From: Opisthorchis felineus
Lineage: Eukaryota > Platyhelminthes > Trematoda > Opisthorchiida > Opisthorchiidae
Reading direction: 5' to 3'
DNA length: 64,000 bases
Assembly (NCBI GenBank): GCA_004794785.1
Contig: SJOL01006425.1
Span: forward strand, 280,782-344,781
Numbering within the stretch: position 1 is the stretch's first letter
Below: more notes on this DNA, generated by a model
The model's database searches: none
Told to the model about the DNA's origin: nothing
Seen by the model: the letters and a program-made list of their open reading frames with translations, nothing else
DNA letters: not shown here

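Overview
The window is one stretch of a single giant animal gene, read on the + strand from about base 390 to the right edge. The product is a nesprin (SYNE1 / MSP-300 / ANC-1 type): the spectrin-repeat protein that ties actin to the nuclear envelope. I can place 32 exons with consensus splice sites and one continuous reading frame, 18,192 coding bases or 6,064 codons. Both ends are missing. The window opens inside the first calponin-homology (CH) domain and closes inside an open exon of the rod, so the start codon and the C-terminal KASH anchor lie outside. Identification rests on the CH1 end ([14 protein letters not shown]), a long CH1-CH2 linker, the CH2 block ending [19 protein letters not shown], and spectrin-like helices after it.

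The organism is most likely a parasitic flatworm, a digenean fluke. The introns are filled with fluke-type Penelope-like elements, an SR2/RTE-like LINE, a Gypsy-type Gag remnant and two abundant tRNA-derived SINE-like families. Base composition is fairly balanced, unlike AT-rich Schistosoma. An opisthorchiid or fasciolid is my guess, no more.

Layout: 390-4522, actin-binding CH domains and a Ser/Arg-rich disordered linker; 4523-8416, an intron packed with elements (70-bp degenerate tandem repeat, Gag remnant, GIY-YIG Penelope remnant between 157-bp inverted repeats); 8417-20302, small spectrin-repeat exons; 22375-31092, large exons including an Ala-rich coiled coil and a 3.2-kb exon; 32691-40685, further rod exons; 40686-45652, a long intron with a decayed Penelope element; 45653-58312, rod exons interrupted by an assembly gap (47969-48729) and SINEs; 58313-62335, an intron with a dead LINE; 62336 onward, a long rod exon running off the window.

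The best leads beyond the gene are hammerhead-ribozyme-like cores in the Penelope-related repeats. One is split by the assembly gap, which gives a precise prediction for the missing bases. Others are the inverted-repeat Penelope remnant, the two SINE-like families, tandem in-frame splice donors, a possible 66-bp in-frame intron, and the strong phase-0 bias of the introns (26 of 31). I saw no complete second protein-coding gene, no CRISPR array and no bacterial feature.
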